Counted from the first letter of the stretch, positions 54,425 to 63,007 are shown. The stretch: 64,000 nt of DNA from CAYXVU01 sp964468725 (GCA_964468725.1 CAYXVU010000004.1:1-64000); one strand, 5' to 3'. The notes: a model not told the origin generated them from the letters alone. Translations and numbers: made by a program.

Positions 54425-56059
54425 TTACCTTCTAATCGTCCTTAGCACCTCATCAGCGACGCGCAACCCATGTGCGAAGGCTTCTTCGAATAGCGCGATG
54501 CCGCTTAAATCCGAATGGGCGAAATGAATCCCGCGATAAGCGCGCGAGGCATCACGTCGTGCCGCGCTCCACATAAAACCGGGACGCGGTCGTATCATTG
54601 CATGCCCCCAACGCATCAGGTCTATGCGCTCTACCAAAGCGCGAATGCCCGGATGCGCGCGCTGCAAATCCGTGAGAATCACATCTGCCCAACTCTGCCA
54701 ATCGGCTTCTAACAACCGTGTGCGCGCCTGTCTGGGGTCGTCATCACATAACGGGTAATAATAGGTGAAGATCGTCGCACCATAATCCAATCCTTTTTGG
54801 TGCGTCGCTACAACATAGCCGAGAGACGGGCTTTCATATAGCACATTGTCCCAGGCCAGCGGATAGCCGCGACTGGCAGGCCGGTCTCGCAAAAATAGGT
54901 TGGCAACCATCCAGGCGCCGTATTGAAACTCCGAAACATGAGGCGGCGTGCGCTCACGATAATCTCGAATCAAATACTGAGAGAGAAACTGCGGCGCTGC
55001 AAGAATCACTCTCTCCGCATGAAATCCGACCACCTTCTGCTGTTGATCGTCAAGCGCAATCAGATCAACCCCGCTTCGTCCGCCTGCTTGCGTCGGAATG
55101 ATTTCGAGCGCCGCCAACCCGAGCCGCACATTCGTTTTGACTTGTTGGAACAGGTGCGCGACCAACCGCCCGTTGCCTTCCGGCCAGGTGATTAAGGGCT
55201 GTGCGTCTTCGCCCGTTTTCGCCACCCGTGAAGCGAAATAGAAGATGCCCGCCCAGGCGCTGGTCTGCTCAACCGTCAATCCGTAATCGTCGCGACAACC
55301 GTAATCCACCAACCAACGCAACCGAGGTGAGGTGAACCCCCTTTGATTCATCCACTCGGCCATCGAGAGTCTGTCGAGCGCCGTCAGTTCCGCATCATCC
55401 GAACTCGTTTCGATGGGAATAGAAAAGGCGCGCCGTCCGCGTCCGTCCCGCCAGCGAATCCAATGGTCAATCTCTCGATTGAAGGCTTCGAATTGGGCAA
55501 GATCGTCGGCACTTGCGCCAACTCGCAAATACAGGCCTTCGTACCAACGCCCGCGATAAAAGACCCGCTCTTCAGGATAGCGACATAGAAATTGCTCTTT
55601 AACGATTGGCTCCCCTTCCGACGTGCGGCCTTCGAGGATACTCATTTCATCCAGCAAACGAACCAAAGCAACATTCTCTTTCATTGGAGCAGGCAGGTAA
55701 TGCGCGCCCCAGGGATAGGGAACAAGAGGAGAGGTTCCGCTGCGCGCCGTGCCTCCCGGCGCGCGTTCCAATTCGAGCACCGCAAAATCATGAAACCCGT
55801 TTTTTGTCAGATGCCATGCGGCAGTCAATCCGGCGACTCCGCCGCCAACGATGACGACCTTTTTTTGTTCCCAACTGTCTGATGAGGGGGTGAGCGTTAA
55901 GCCTTCGCGCAGGCGATGGCCAAGCGCATCGGATGCGCCGACGATTTCACCATCGGGGTAGCTGATCGTTTCGGAGGTACTGCAAGCTGCCAGCGCTACA
56001 GGCAAACCGAGGAAGGTCGCCAGCAGGTCGCGTCTTGTATAGCGATTTGCCATCAGCAT
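54425..56059 (-). CDS. Exported FAD-dependent amine-oxidase-like protein (Tat/lipoprotein)
   Basis: About 544 residues (ATG 56059 or ATG 56053). The N-terminus ANRYTRRDLLATFLGLPVALAACSTS combines a twin-arginine motif with a lipobox (LAAC), so it should be a Tat-exported lipoprotein. FAD motif KKVVIVGGGVAGLTAAWHLTKNGFHDFAVLELERAPGGTARSG (about 66-108) is typical of flavin monoamine oxidases/phytoene-desaturase relatives. The C-terminal FAD contact ends GIHFAHSDLSGIALFEEAFAHGLRVADEVLR. Substrate unknown; an amine or polyamine would fit the upstream speD/speE genes. That is inference from context. It is followed 8 bp later by a membrane protein gene. Confidence 0.85.
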   Translation of the reverse strand: MLMANRYTRRDLLATFLGLPVALAACSTSETISYPDGEIVGASDALGHRLREGLTLTPSSDSWEQKKVVIVGGGVAGLTAAWHLTKNGFHDFAVLELERAPGGTARSGTSPLVPYPWGAHYLPAPMKENVALVRLLDEMSILEGRTSEGEPIVKEQFLCRYPEERVFYRGRWYEGLYLRVGASADDLAQFEAFNREIDHWIRWRDGRGRRAFSIPIETSSDDAELTALDRLSMAEWMNQRGFTSPRLRWLVDYGCRDDYGLTVEQTSAWAGIFYFASRVAKTGEDAQPLITWPEGNGRLVAHLFQQVKTNVRLGLAALEIIPTQAGGRSGVDLIALDDQQQKVVGFHAERVILAAPQFLSQYLIRDYRERTPPHVSEFQYGAWMVANLFLRDRPASRGYPLAWDNVLYESPSLGYVVATHQKGLDYGATIFTYYYPLCDDDPRQARTRLLEADWQSWADVILTDLQRAHPGIRALVERIDLMRWGHAMIRPRPGFMWSAARRDASRAYRGIHFAHSDLSGIALFEEAFAHGLRVADEVLRTIRR

Positions 56060-56143
56060 TCATCAACTGCGAAAGACACGAACCTTCGATGACGGATATG
56101 CTGAAGAGGAATGATGATTCGTATCTTTCGCAGCCAGAACGGC

Positions 56144-56809
56144 CTATTTTCTTTCAACCGGTTTGCGGAGAATGCACACCACTTCATTGCCGCCGAATGC
56201 GGTATCGGACACCGTGACACCGACAAACTTGAATCCGTCATCCCCGGCCTGCGTGATCTCTTTCTGCATCGTCGAAGTCTTATTAGTCGCCAATAGCTTG
56301 TATTGCCAAGCTATAACGGGGGCATCTTTATCGCGTTCCAAAATGACGACCACCTCTTTGCCTCCGAATGTCGTAGAGAAGATGGTCTGACCTTTGTATT
56401 CGAAACCGGCATCGCCCGCCGCCTGTATCTCCTTCTGCATGGTCGAAGTCTTATTGGTTGCCAACAACTTGTACTCATATCGCGCCTTCACCGCTTCTTC
56501 AGAGTTACGCGACATAATGGTAACGACCTCTTGCCCACCGAAAGCGGTGCTGCCTCCCATCACCCCTTCGAAGTGAAAGCCCGCATCGGCAGCTTGATTC
56601 ATCTCTTTCTGCATGGTTGAAGTCTTGTTGGTAGCCAGCAACCTGTACTCAACTCGTGGATTGGCGTCTGTTCGCGCAGGCGGTTCGCTCGCAAGATGAG
56701 GGTTCGCGGATACGGTGTTGAGCAATTCGCCGCTGCTGTTGGTCTGACTGACATAGATGAGCAAAAGGCTCAATGTGCAGATTGAGCCGATCATAAAACG
56801 ATTACGCAT
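56144..56809 (-). CDS. Secreted triple-repeat protein of unknown function
   Basis: 221 residues from ATG 56809, with AGGAG 6 nt upstream. A signal peptide ([17 protein letters not shown]) is followed by three repeats of 57-58 residues starting at about 55, 113 and 170. Each begins [16 protein letters not shown], continues with a helix ([12 protein letters not shown]) and ends in TxFGGxEVVxIL. The 12-residue [12 protein letters not shown] core is identical in all three. The DNA of the repeats differs at many silent positions, so the identity is kept by selection, not by recent copying. I know no family name. It sits 116 bp downstream of the spermidine-synthase-like gene and 84 bp upstream of the FAD enzyme. 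Confidence 0.8.
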   Translation of the reverse strand: MRNRFMIGSICTLSLLLIYVSQTNSSGELLNTVSANPHLASEPPARTDANPRVEYRLLATNKTSTMQKEMNQAADAGFHFEGVMGGSTAFGGQEVVTIMSRNSEEAVKARYEYKLLATNKTSTMQKEIQAAGDAGFEYKGQTIFSTTFGGKEVVVILERDKDAPVIAWQYKLLATNKTSTMQKEITQAGDDGFKFVGVTVSDTAFGGNEVVCILRKPVERK

Positions 56810-56925
56810 AAACAACTCCTTTTTGCTTCGTCACCCCATCTGCTCTTGTAAATCACCAACCTCTTAATACGAATGCTTGTTTGATCTGAATCTTGCAGCG
56901 GCAACTCGATTAGCTTAAGCGCTGC

Positions 56926-58431
56926 CTATTCATAACGTTTCCATTCCGATTCGTAGTAATTCACCAATGCCTGATTATCGAGGCGGTTGATTTCGACCTC
57001 CACCGGTCCGACATCGGAGGGCAATACGAACATCGCCGCAATGGTCTCTTGATTCAGAAACCGCAAACCGGCGGGCGGATTCTGTGGCACGTCGAAGGGA
57101 TACAAGGCAGCCAATGCATACCCCCATACACCATTGAATGATGGCACAGCCGCTTGATAGGGTCGCACGGAAAACCCTGCGGCCTCCATCGTGCGAATAA
57201 TGCACCAAAACGAGGTGCGCGCGAAAAAAGGTGATGTGCATTGCACGCTCACCGCCGCATTGGGTGCAAGCCGCGCCCGCAGCATTTGATAAAAGCGTCG
57301 TGTATACAATTTGCCGAGCGCAAAGGTGTTGGGGTCAGGAAAATCAATGATAGCCACATCATAAGGTTCGCTTGCTTCTTCGATCCAAATGAAAGCGTCT
57401 TGATGAATGATCTGCACGCGCGGGTCGGAAAAGGATTGTTGATTCAGTTCGGCAAGCGGCGGGTATTGTTGCGGCAATTCGGTCATGCCAGGATCAAGAT
57501 CAACCAGCGTGACCGATTCGACGGTCGGGTGTTTGAGGATTTCGCGGACGGCTAATCCATCGCCGCCTCCCATCACCAACACGCGGCGCGGCGCTTTCGC
57601 CAACAGCATCGCCGGATGGACGAGAGCTTCATGATAGCGATACTCATCCGCCGAACTGAATTGCAGATGGCCGTTTAGGTAAAGCTGAAAGCCTGCGCGC
57701 CCTTTGGTAACGACAATGCGTTGATAGGAAGTCGTGCGCGAATAGACGATTTGATCGGCAAACAGATCCTCTTCCGCAAGCGAGGTCAAACTGTTGGCCT
57801 TAATCACCCCAATCAAAAGCAACGCGATGACCATTACACCGCGCACGCGCAACCCCGTGAGGTTGCCTTTGATGATGGGTTGCAGTAACCAAGTCGCCCA
57901 CAACCCGACGATGGCATTGAGAATGCCGAAAATCAGCGACGTGCGAACTAGTCCGAGTTTAGGCACTAAGAAGAGGGGAAAGAGCAATGAGGCTATCAAG
58001 GCTCCGATGTAATCAAAGGTGAGCACGCGCGCGACTAAGGCTTTGAAGTCGAGTTGGTCTTTGAGGAGGCGCATCAACAGCGGAATCTCTAGCCCGACCA
58101 GCGTGCCGATCACCAGTACGACGCCATACAAGATGATCTGAAAATAGCTGAGCCGCGCAAAGCTCAAAAACAACAGCGGTGCGGAGATGCCGCCAATGAG
58201 CGCCACAGCCAGTTCGACATCAACGAATTTGCGCGCCAAGCCTTTGTCAATAAATCCGGAGAGCCAAGCGCCGATGCCGAGCGCAAAAAGATAGATACCG
58301 ATGATGAGAGAAAACTGCGTTACCGAATCGCCGAGCACATAACTGGCCAGCGTCCCGGCGAGCAACTCGTACACTAAACCGCAGGTGGCGATGATGAGGA
58401 CGTTGAGAAAGAGGATCGGCGTGCGATTCAT
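56926..58431 (-). CDS. Membrane-fused spermidine-synthase-like protein
   Basis: 501 residues from ATG 58431, overlapping the DUF350 stop by one base. The N-terminal about 210 residues form six or seven membrane helices ([68 protein letters not shown]). The C-terminal domain is a class-I methyltransferase-fold aminopropyltransferase: [37 protein letters not shown] (nucleotide-binding GGGDG), [22 protein letters not shown], and [22 protein letters not shown], where DFPDP corresponds to the catalytic Asp region of SpeE. Transfers an aminopropyl group from decarboxylated SAM to an amine, probably at the membrane. The SpeD protein encoded four genes upstream would supply that donor. Confidence 0.88.
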   Translation of the reverse strand: MNRTPILFLNVLIIATCGLVYELLAGTLASYVLGDSVTQFSLIIGIYLFALGIGAWLSGFIDKGLARKFVDVELAVALIGGISAPLLFLSFARLSYFQIILYGVVLVIGTLVGLEIPLLMRLLKDQLDFKALVARVLTFDYIGALIASLLFPLFLVPKLGLVRTSLIFGILNAIVGLWATWLLQPIIKGNLTGLRVRGVMVIALLLIGVIKANSLTSLAEEDLFADQIVYSRTTSYQRIVVTKGRAGFQLYLNGHLQFSSADEYRYHEALVHPAMLLAKAPRRVLVMGGGDGLAVREILKHPTVESVTLVDLDPGMTELPQQYPPLAELNQQSFSDPRVQIIHQDAFIWIEEASEPYDVAIIDFPDPNTFALGKLYTRRFYQMLRARLAPNAAVSVQCTSPFFARTSFWCIIRTMEAAGFSVRPYQAAVPSFNGVWGYALAALYPFDVPQNPPAGLRFLNQETIAAMFVLPSDVGPVEVEINRLDNQALVNYYESEWKRYE

Positions 58432-58715
58432 CAACTCCCTTGCACCGCGGCTGCAACAATCAGGGCGATGCCAATAATCACCGAAGCGATGACAATCGCC
58501 AGTGCGGTATTGTGATCGTCTTCAATCTCTTTTCGAATGGAGAAGGGGGTCACTTTCCCCATAATCCAAAACGCCAACGCAAAGAGGACCAAGCCGATCA
58601 GAGAAAAGATCAAGGTCGAAATGACGTAGTCGGTAAGCTGCGCCATCGGAACGAAGAGCGCGGCCAGATTGCGTTGCGGGGTGAACAACTCCGATGCGAT
58701 TGCTATCATCGCCAT
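58431..58715 (-). CDS. DUF350 membrane protein
   Basis: About 94 residues. Three ATGs follow a strong GAGGAGG (58722 onward); ATG 58715 has the best spacing (6 nt). The protein has two or three helices ([27 protein letters not shown] and [25 protein letters not shown]) separated by [21 protein letters not shown]. The conserved K/[17 protein letters not shown] loop is the DUF350 hallmark (YjfL relatives). It overlaps the end of the 59-residue gene and the start of the aminopropyltransferase gene, so the proteins are made together. The E. coli homologue lies in the yjf gene cluster with a polyamine-related enzyme, as I recall, which supports a polyamine link. Confidence 0.85.
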   Translation of the reverse strand: MAMIAIASELFTPQRNLAALFVPMAQLTDYVISTLIFSLIGLVLFALAFWIMGKVTPFSIRKEIEDDHNTALAIVIASVIIGIALIVAAAVQGS

Positions 58716-58894
58716 CATTTGCCTCCTCTGTAACCTGCATGCCAAAAATGAAATGAGCGGTATCCGCCGGGCGAATTGCGAACTTCGGGCGGAATGCGTT
58801 CGCGCGCCGTATCGCCGAACTCACGCCCCGTGTAGGCGACGAAGCCGTACAGCGCGATCAGAATAATGCCAAACCACAAATAGACTTTGCTCAT
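58715..58894 (-). CDS. 59-residue single-span membrane protein (small gene)
   Basis: The minus strand from ATG 58894 reads MSKVYLWFGIILIALYGFVA, one membrane helix, then YTGREFGDTARERIPPEVRN and SPGGYRSFHFWHAGYRGGK before TGA. AAGGGA lies 8 nt upstream of the ATG and the TGA overlaps the DUF350 start region, so translation is coupled. It fills the gap between two operon genes exactly (32 bp after DUF4178, 0 bp to DUF350). The tail is rich in aromatic and His residues (SFHFWHAGY). Short size explains why gene callers may miss it. No family is known to me; membrane location is certain only by hydrophobicity. Confidence 0.8.
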   Translation of the reverse strand: MSKVYLWFGIILIALYGFVAYTGREFGDTARERIPPEVRNSPGGYRSFHFWHAGYRGGK

Positions 58895-58926
58895 CGCTTG
58901 CTTCCCTTCTCAACGATTGGAAATGT

Positions 58927-60906
58927 TCACTCACTACTCTGATATGGGTTGTAATCGCTATCTTGCCAACGACGCGTTTCAAACGTGAAATGATAAATCG
59001 CTACGCAGATCGGCAGAATCGAAAGCAGAAAGAAGACGACGAATAAGTGCCCGACATTTGCGATTCCCTGCTCCAACCTAACCGACAACGAGATGGGTTG
59101 CTGGAAACGCTCCCACTGGGCTTCCAATCGCATCGTGTATTTTCCGGTTGGCAAGGCAGACAGATGCACATCGGAGCTTTTACTTCCTTCAGCCCATGAT
59201 TCGCCGCCGTCAACGCCGTGATAGTATTCGACAGGCAATGCGAACGCCTGCACCAATCCCGTTTCATCGTTGATTAAGTCGCCTTCAACATAGACCCAGC
59301 TATTGTCCACATCTGCCCCCAATGAGACGCGGACATTTTGACCGGATTTCAAATCAAACGAGTCGGTAAAGATCACTTGCGTCTTATCGGCTCCGGCAAC
59401 GGGTTGGAGCGGAAAGGTCTGTTCAAACACTTTACGATTTGCGCTCATGGCGATCATCACGACGCCAACGAGGAAGGCGACAAGCAGCAAGAGCCCCCAG
59501 TATTTATAAACCTTTTTGTGAAGGAAGGGTTGGTTCGGCGCGACTTTGCTGGCGCGTGGCAGGCCAGTAATCCCGAAGGCTTTTTCGACATCTTCGCGTT
59601 TTAGATATGCGCCAAGCGACCAGTTAATCTCACCTCCATAGTTGATGGACTGCCCTTGTGCGACTTTAGCCGCTTGCTCAGGGTTGCCGCCGGAAATCTC
59701 CCTCGACAACATCAGCGGCGGGCAGATGAAGTCTGCCATGTGCGTAGTTTCATTGACGCTGACTTTCCAATAAAACTCGCCTTCGACGTACTCGACCACC
59801 CCCAACGCATCTTGATAGAGCTTGAATTTTTTACCGCCAAATTGCACGGTGCGCCCTTCGTCCAATACCTCGCCCAGAGGCACGGTCTGCACGAAGTTCC
59901 AATGATCGTCACTGCGCACCAACCAGCGAAAGCGGTCTTCCGGATGATAGAGCAGATACTCTTCCCAATAGTATTTTTTGTCGAAGGTGACACTGCGTTG
60001 CATAAAGCCGATGAGGGCATATTTCTTTCCCGAAAACTCGCCCACCGATCCAATGGGCACAAAAGGTTTAACCTTCCCCGGTTTGAGGGCAGTCAAAAAC
60101 TTCAACTTGCCTTCCGAGACATCGAGCAGCGAACCGCAATTGGGACAGGTGACACGTTCCGTTTGATCGGGTGCCCGCAAAGCGAGCGGCCCCCCGCAGG
60201 TCGGGCAGGAGAGTTGAACGGCGGAGATGCGCCGCACCTCAGGTTCGGGCGTTGCGCTGTAACCGGCTCCGACGCCAATGATGCCGAGTTCGTGTAGAGC
60301 GATCTCCCGGCCAACAAATACAAGCGGGTGCCCTTCACTATAATCAATCGTCCCTGTCGCTCCTTGCGCCCCCGATAAATCTGCGTACTCGTAGGTTTGG
60401 TTGGGTACTAGCTTATAGGGAATTTCGCCGCGAGCCGCAACGTAACGGGCTACGCCCTTTTCCGCAACCGTAAAGGAAGAAGAGCCGGGCAACACTACGA
60501 GCGGTTGACCGAGTTGTAAGGCGTGAAAGGGCGGGATTCGGTTGGGGTCGGGAAGCGCTTGTTCAAAGGTGACAAAGAATCTGCCCTGCGCTTCTGCAAT
60601 CCAGCCCCATCGCCCGTCGGCAAAAGCCGCGTACCATTCATCCCACATCCCGCCCGCCTGATGAGCAATTTGTGAGCGTCCGGTTATCTCAAAGGCATTG
60701 CCGCGTAGTACGCCGCGCATGCCGATGGCGAGCGGGGAACCCGTCTCGGCAATGCGTGCCACTTTGCCGAGGTCTTCTAAACGATGATCGCCGCGCGCGA
60801 CAACGCTGTTGCAGTATTCGCAGACGACGACAATCGAAGACCCAAGTTTGAACGTGATCGGCGCGCCACAAGCTGGGCAGCCAGCTTCAATCGAGACTGC
60901 GCTCAC
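58927..60906 (-). CDS. DUF4178 protein with two zinc ribbons and C-terminal membrane helices
   Basis: 659 residues; the ATG overlaps the SpeD stop (ATGA). A first zinc ribbon (C10-x2-C13 ... C29-x2-C32) precedes a DUF4178 beta-domain (LAIGMRGVLRGNAFEITGRSQIAHQAGGMWDEWYAAFADGRWGWIAEAQGRFFVTFE). A second ribbon (SCPTCGGP...CPNCGSLLD, about 228-260) precedes a second DUF4178 domain (GKKYALIGFMQRSVTFDKKYYWEEYLLYHPEDRFRWLVRSDDHWNFVQTVP). Two helices follow (YWGLLLLVAFLVGVVMIAMSA at about 475 and LFVVFFLLSILPICVAIYHF near the end) with a beta-rich lumenal part between them. The zinc-ribbon and DUF4178 parts are thus cytoplasmic. Role unknown. DUF4178 genes recur beside speD and DUF350 genes, as I recall, so a joint role is likely. 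Confidence 0.88.
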   Translation of the reverse strand: MSAVSIEAGCPACGAPITFKLGSSIVVVCEYCNSVVARGDHRLEDLGKVARIAETGSPLAIGMRGVLRGNAFEITGRSQIAHQAGGMWDEWYAAFADGRWGWIAEAQGRFFVTFEQALPDPNRIPPFHALQLGQPLVVLPGSSSFTVAEKGVARYVAARGEIPYKLVPNQTYEYADLSGAQGATGTIDYSEGHPLVFVGREIALHELGIIGVGAGYSATPEPEVRRISAVQLSCPTCGGPLALRAPDQTERVTCPNCGSLLDVSEGKLKFLTALKPGKVKPFVPIGSVGEFSGKKYALIGFMQRSVTFDKKYYWEEYLLYHPEDRFRWLVRSDDHWNFVQTVPLGEVLDEGRTVQFGGKKFKLYQDALGVVEYVEGEFYWKVSVNETTHMADFICPPLMLSREISGGNPEQAAKVAQGQSINYGGEINWSLGAYLKREDVEKAFGITGLPRASKVAPNQPFLHKKVYKYWGLLLLVAFLVGVVMIAMSANRKVFEQTFPLQPVAGADKTQVIFTDSFDLKSGQNVRVSLGADVDNSWVYVEGDLINDETGLVQAFALPVEYYHGVDGGESWAEGSKSSDVHLSALPTGKYTMRLEAQWERFQQPISLSVRLEQGIANVGHLFVVFFLLSILPICVAIYHFTFETRRWQDSDYNPYQSSE

Positions 60907-61304
60907 AGTTCTTTCACCTCTTGTTGTTGATCTACTTGCAGTGGCAAACGAGTAACGCCCCCTGTACCCCTCTCAATTCGTTGCACGCTCACTTGCGCAG
61001 CGCCGAGCATCTCAATCAAGCGTTCTTCCCATGGCCAACGCGAGCGGGCGCGACAGCAGTAGAGATTAAACGTCGCGGTGCCGACTTCGGGATAAGTGTG
61101 ACAAGCAAGATGTGATTCGGTGAGCAGGTAAAGACCGGTAACGCCACCTGCACCAGAAAATTTATGCCATTGGGCTTCGCCGACTCGATGTAACTCTAGC
61201 TCCGTGAGAATGCGCTCGCAGACTCGACGAAGCGCCAGCAAATCCTGCAAAGCCTCCGGCAAACAACCTTCCGCGTCAATCACCCACTCTGTTCCAATAT
61301 TCAT
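60903..61304 (-). CDS. speD: S-adenosylmethionine decarboxylase proenzyme
   Basis: 133 residues, the usual length of the prokaryotic class-1B enzyme. The self-cleavage site is E63-S64 in LLTESHLACHTYPE; Ser64 becomes the pyruvoyl group. His69 and Cys84 (in FNLYCC) correspond to the processing and proton-donor residues. The enzyme makes decarboxylated SAM, donor of aminopropyl groups. Unusually, the ATG has no clear ribosome binding site. It is the first gene of the cluster; the DUF4178 gene overlaps it by 4 bp and a spermidine-synthase-like gene lies three genes further on. Feeding dcSAM to that membrane enzyme is the simplest reading. Confidence 0.9.
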   Translation of the reverse strand: MNIGTEWVIDAEGCLPEALQDLLALRRVCERILTELELHRVGEAQWHKFSGAGGVTGLYLLTESHLACHTYPEVGTATFNLYCCRARSRWPWEERLIEMLGAAQVSVQRIERGTGGVTRLPLQVDQQQEVKEL

Positions 61305-61398
61305 GGTCGTCGTAGAAACTCGTTTCAGAATGAACGCCGCTCACGACGCTTCACAACCTCTTTCCTGACATCCTGATTGGTATTTGTCCGAGCTGCGT

Positions 61399-61441
61399 AG
61401 GAAACGAGGAGGAGGATACCACACCGTTTCCTCACCGTGAA
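61399..61441 (-). promoter_or_regulatory. Candidate promoter and 8-bp dyad before speD
   Basis: On the minus strand: TTCACG (61441-61436), 17-nt spacer, TATCCT (61418-61413), about 109 nt before the speD start. The dyad AGGAAACG (61399-61406) / CGTTTCCT (61425-61432) spans the -10 and part of the spacer, placing it where a repressor would bind. No SAM riboswitch pattern is seen in the leader. Confidence 0.5.
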
Positions 61442-61457
61442 GCCGCAGGGATCGTCT

Positions 61458-62225
61458 TCAGCGCGCAAACCGTTTCGAGGGTGGCCCGACATGAATGTGC
61501 GCTCCGGTGGCCGAACCCGCAACTGCGTGACGAAAAGCGATAAAGGGGATACCAACGTTGCGCAAGTAATCCATCAAAGCGCGGCCTTCCGCCGTATCGG
61601 GATGCACAGCCACATCAATCGCATTGCGATGATCGAAGCCCAACCGATCATGCGTTGCGGTTTGCCCATACGAACTGATGGGCAAGGCGCGGCCAAAATT
61701 TTTGGAGAAGAAGGTTTGCAGATTGACCGTGTCGGCTATTGTCCAAGCGTAACCGCCGCTGTAGCGAATGATCGCTGTGGTCGAGATATAGGCTCCGGTG
61801 CGTGGCGCTGGCAATTTGATCAACTGTTCGGAGGCTAGGACTTCAGCAACCAGTGTGTCAACTTCACCAATTTTACTTTGAGTCTGTGCGGCCTTTGCTT
61901 GTACAGCGAGGAGTTCCTGTTCCCCTTGTTCGACCTCTCGTTTTGAAACGATCTGTTCTTCGAACAATTTCTTGCGCTTCTCGACCTCTTCCCGTTTGGT
62001 TTTGATTTCGGCTTCGATCAAGCCCAAGAGTTTTTCCAAACTCTCTTTATACTCGGCTGCTGCTTTGATGACCTCAGCGCGGGACTTGGCGAGTTCGTCT
62101 TCGAGTTGCTTTTGCGATTTGTCAGAAGGGGCAGGCGCAGATTTCTTCGGCTGCTTCTTACTTTGCGCCTCGACAAACAGCACGGGCATTGCCAGTAAGA
62201 TCACGACCATTAGGAGTTTCCGCAT
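61458..62225 (-). CDS. Secreted coiled-coil protein with M15-like C-terminal domain
   Basis: About 255 residues. ATG 62225 begins the signal peptide RKLLMVVILLAMPVLFVEAQ; GTG 62237 with GAAGGA close upstream is an alternative. Residues 35-130 are a highly charged coiled coil (LAKSRAEVIKAAAEYKESLEKLLGLIEAEIKTKREEVEKRKKLFEEQI). The C-terminal domain contains THDRLGFDHRNAIDVAVHPDTAEGRALMDYLRNVGIPFIAF and GAHIHVGPPS; the H/D followed by HxH arrangement resembles M15-type zinc peptidases that act on peptidoglycan. The assignment is by motif only. It ends 153 bp before speD, with the speD promoter between, so it is a separate unit. Coiled coil plus cell-wall peptidase suggests a role in wall remodelling or division. 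Confidence 0.65.
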   Translation of the reverse strand: MRKLLMVVILLAMPVLFVEAQSKKQPKKSAPAPSDKSQKQLEDELAKSRAEVIKAAAEYKESLEKLLGLIEAEIKTKREEVEKRKKLFEEQIVSKREVEQGEQELLAVQAKAAQTQSKIGEVDTLVAEVLASEQLIKLPAPRTGAYISTTAIIRYSGGYAWTIADTVNLQTFFSKNFGRALPISSYGQTATHDRLGFDHRNAIDVAVHPDTAEGRALMDYLRNVGIPFIAFRHAVAGSATGAHIHVGPPSKRFAR

Positions 62226-62352
62226 CACCTTTTGCACAGGTTCCTTCCCCTCATCATTGCGTCGCCCCACACTTTCGAGGCACGCTTCTGGCTCTCCAAG
62301 CCTTTCGGTTGGACGTGCGAAGAAAGTTTTACGATGTCCGACAGATGCGGGT

Positions 62353-62847
62353 TCACTTGACAGCGATACAATCTACTTCGATGGCATACGTCCCTAAGAG
62401 TTGCGCGCCGACGGTTGTGCGCGCGGGGAAATCGCCGGAAAAATATCGTCGGTACACCTCATTCATCTTCTGAAAATCTTTCAAATCGGCAAGATAGACA
62501 TTGACGCGCACGACGCTCTCAAGCGTTGAACCCGCCCCTTCAACAATGGCTTTGACGTTTTCGAAAACCTGTACGGCTTGATCCTCAAATGATGAGGTCA
62601 CATCCTGTCCGGTTGCAGCGTTACGTGGGACTTGCCCCGCCACGTAGATGGTATTACCGGCAATGATCGCCTGACTGTATGGGCCGACTGGTTTGGGCGC
62701 TTTATCGGTTAAGACCTTCTTTTTGAGCGCGGGTTTCGCCTTCGGTTTTACCTTTTGGGCGGCGCGGCTTGAGGGCGAAGCCGCAACGAGCGCCGCCGCA
62801 GAGAGCGCCGTTGCCCCGGATCGTTCAATGAATTTTCTTCGATTCAT
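62353..62847 (-). CDS. Tat-exported RidA-family protein
   Basis: 164 residues with GAGAGG before ATG 62847. A twin-arginine signal (NRRKFIERSGATALSAAALVAAS) and a Lys/Ala-rich linker (KVKPKAKPALKKKVLTDKAPK) precede a complete Rid domain: VGPYSQAIIAGNTIYVAGQVPRNAATGQ, VFENVKAIVEGAGSTLESVVRVNVYLADLKDFQKMNEVYRRYF, and PARTTVGAQLLGTYAIEVDCIAVK. The substrate-binding Arg (ARTTV) and the Glu of IEVDCIA are kept, so imine/enamine deaminase activity is possible. RidA proteins usually work in the cytosol on products of PLP enzymes; export suggests that reactive imines arise outside, for example from exported amine or amino-acid oxidases such as those in this window. Confidence 0.88.
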   Translation of the reverse strand: MNRRKFIERSGATALSAAALVAASPSSRAAQKVKPKAKPALKKKVLTDKAPKPVGPYSQAIIAGNTIYVAGQVPRNAATGQDVTSSFEDQAVQVFENVKAIVEGAGSTLESVVRVNVYLADLKDFQKMNEVYRRYFSGDFPARTTVGAQLLGTYAIEVDCIAVK

Positions 62848-62937
62848 TCGTTTCCTCTCCGCTTCGAGTGTTGATTAAGCACTGCCTATGCTAAACCAAG
62901 CGGCGAAAGATGAGAAATCGAAAATGTGGCGATGAGC

Positions 62938-62981
62938 AAAAAAAGGCCACAGAGGAGAACCCTTGGTTCGGCTCTGTGGCC
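62938..62981 (-). terminator. Intrinsic terminator of the HD-GYP/GAF gene
   Basis: On the minus strand a perfect 10-bp stem GGCCACAGAG / CTCTGTGGCC (62981-62972 with 62954-62945) is followed directly by seven T (62944-62938). It starts 27 nt after the stop codon at 63008. This is the clearest Rho-independent terminator of the window. Confidence 0.9.
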
Positions 62982-63007
62982 AAATGACGAGAGAAAAAAT
63001 CGGACGA

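Noticed and set aside
59656..60297. A 213-codon plus-strand frame antisense to the DUF4178 gene
   Set aside because: Low-complexity antisense composition; the DUF4178 frame with its zinc ribbons explains the region.
61305..61412. Possible SAM-binding riboswitch in the speD leader
   Set aside because: No recognisable SAM-I, SAM-II or preQ1-type motif; only a promoter dyad was found.
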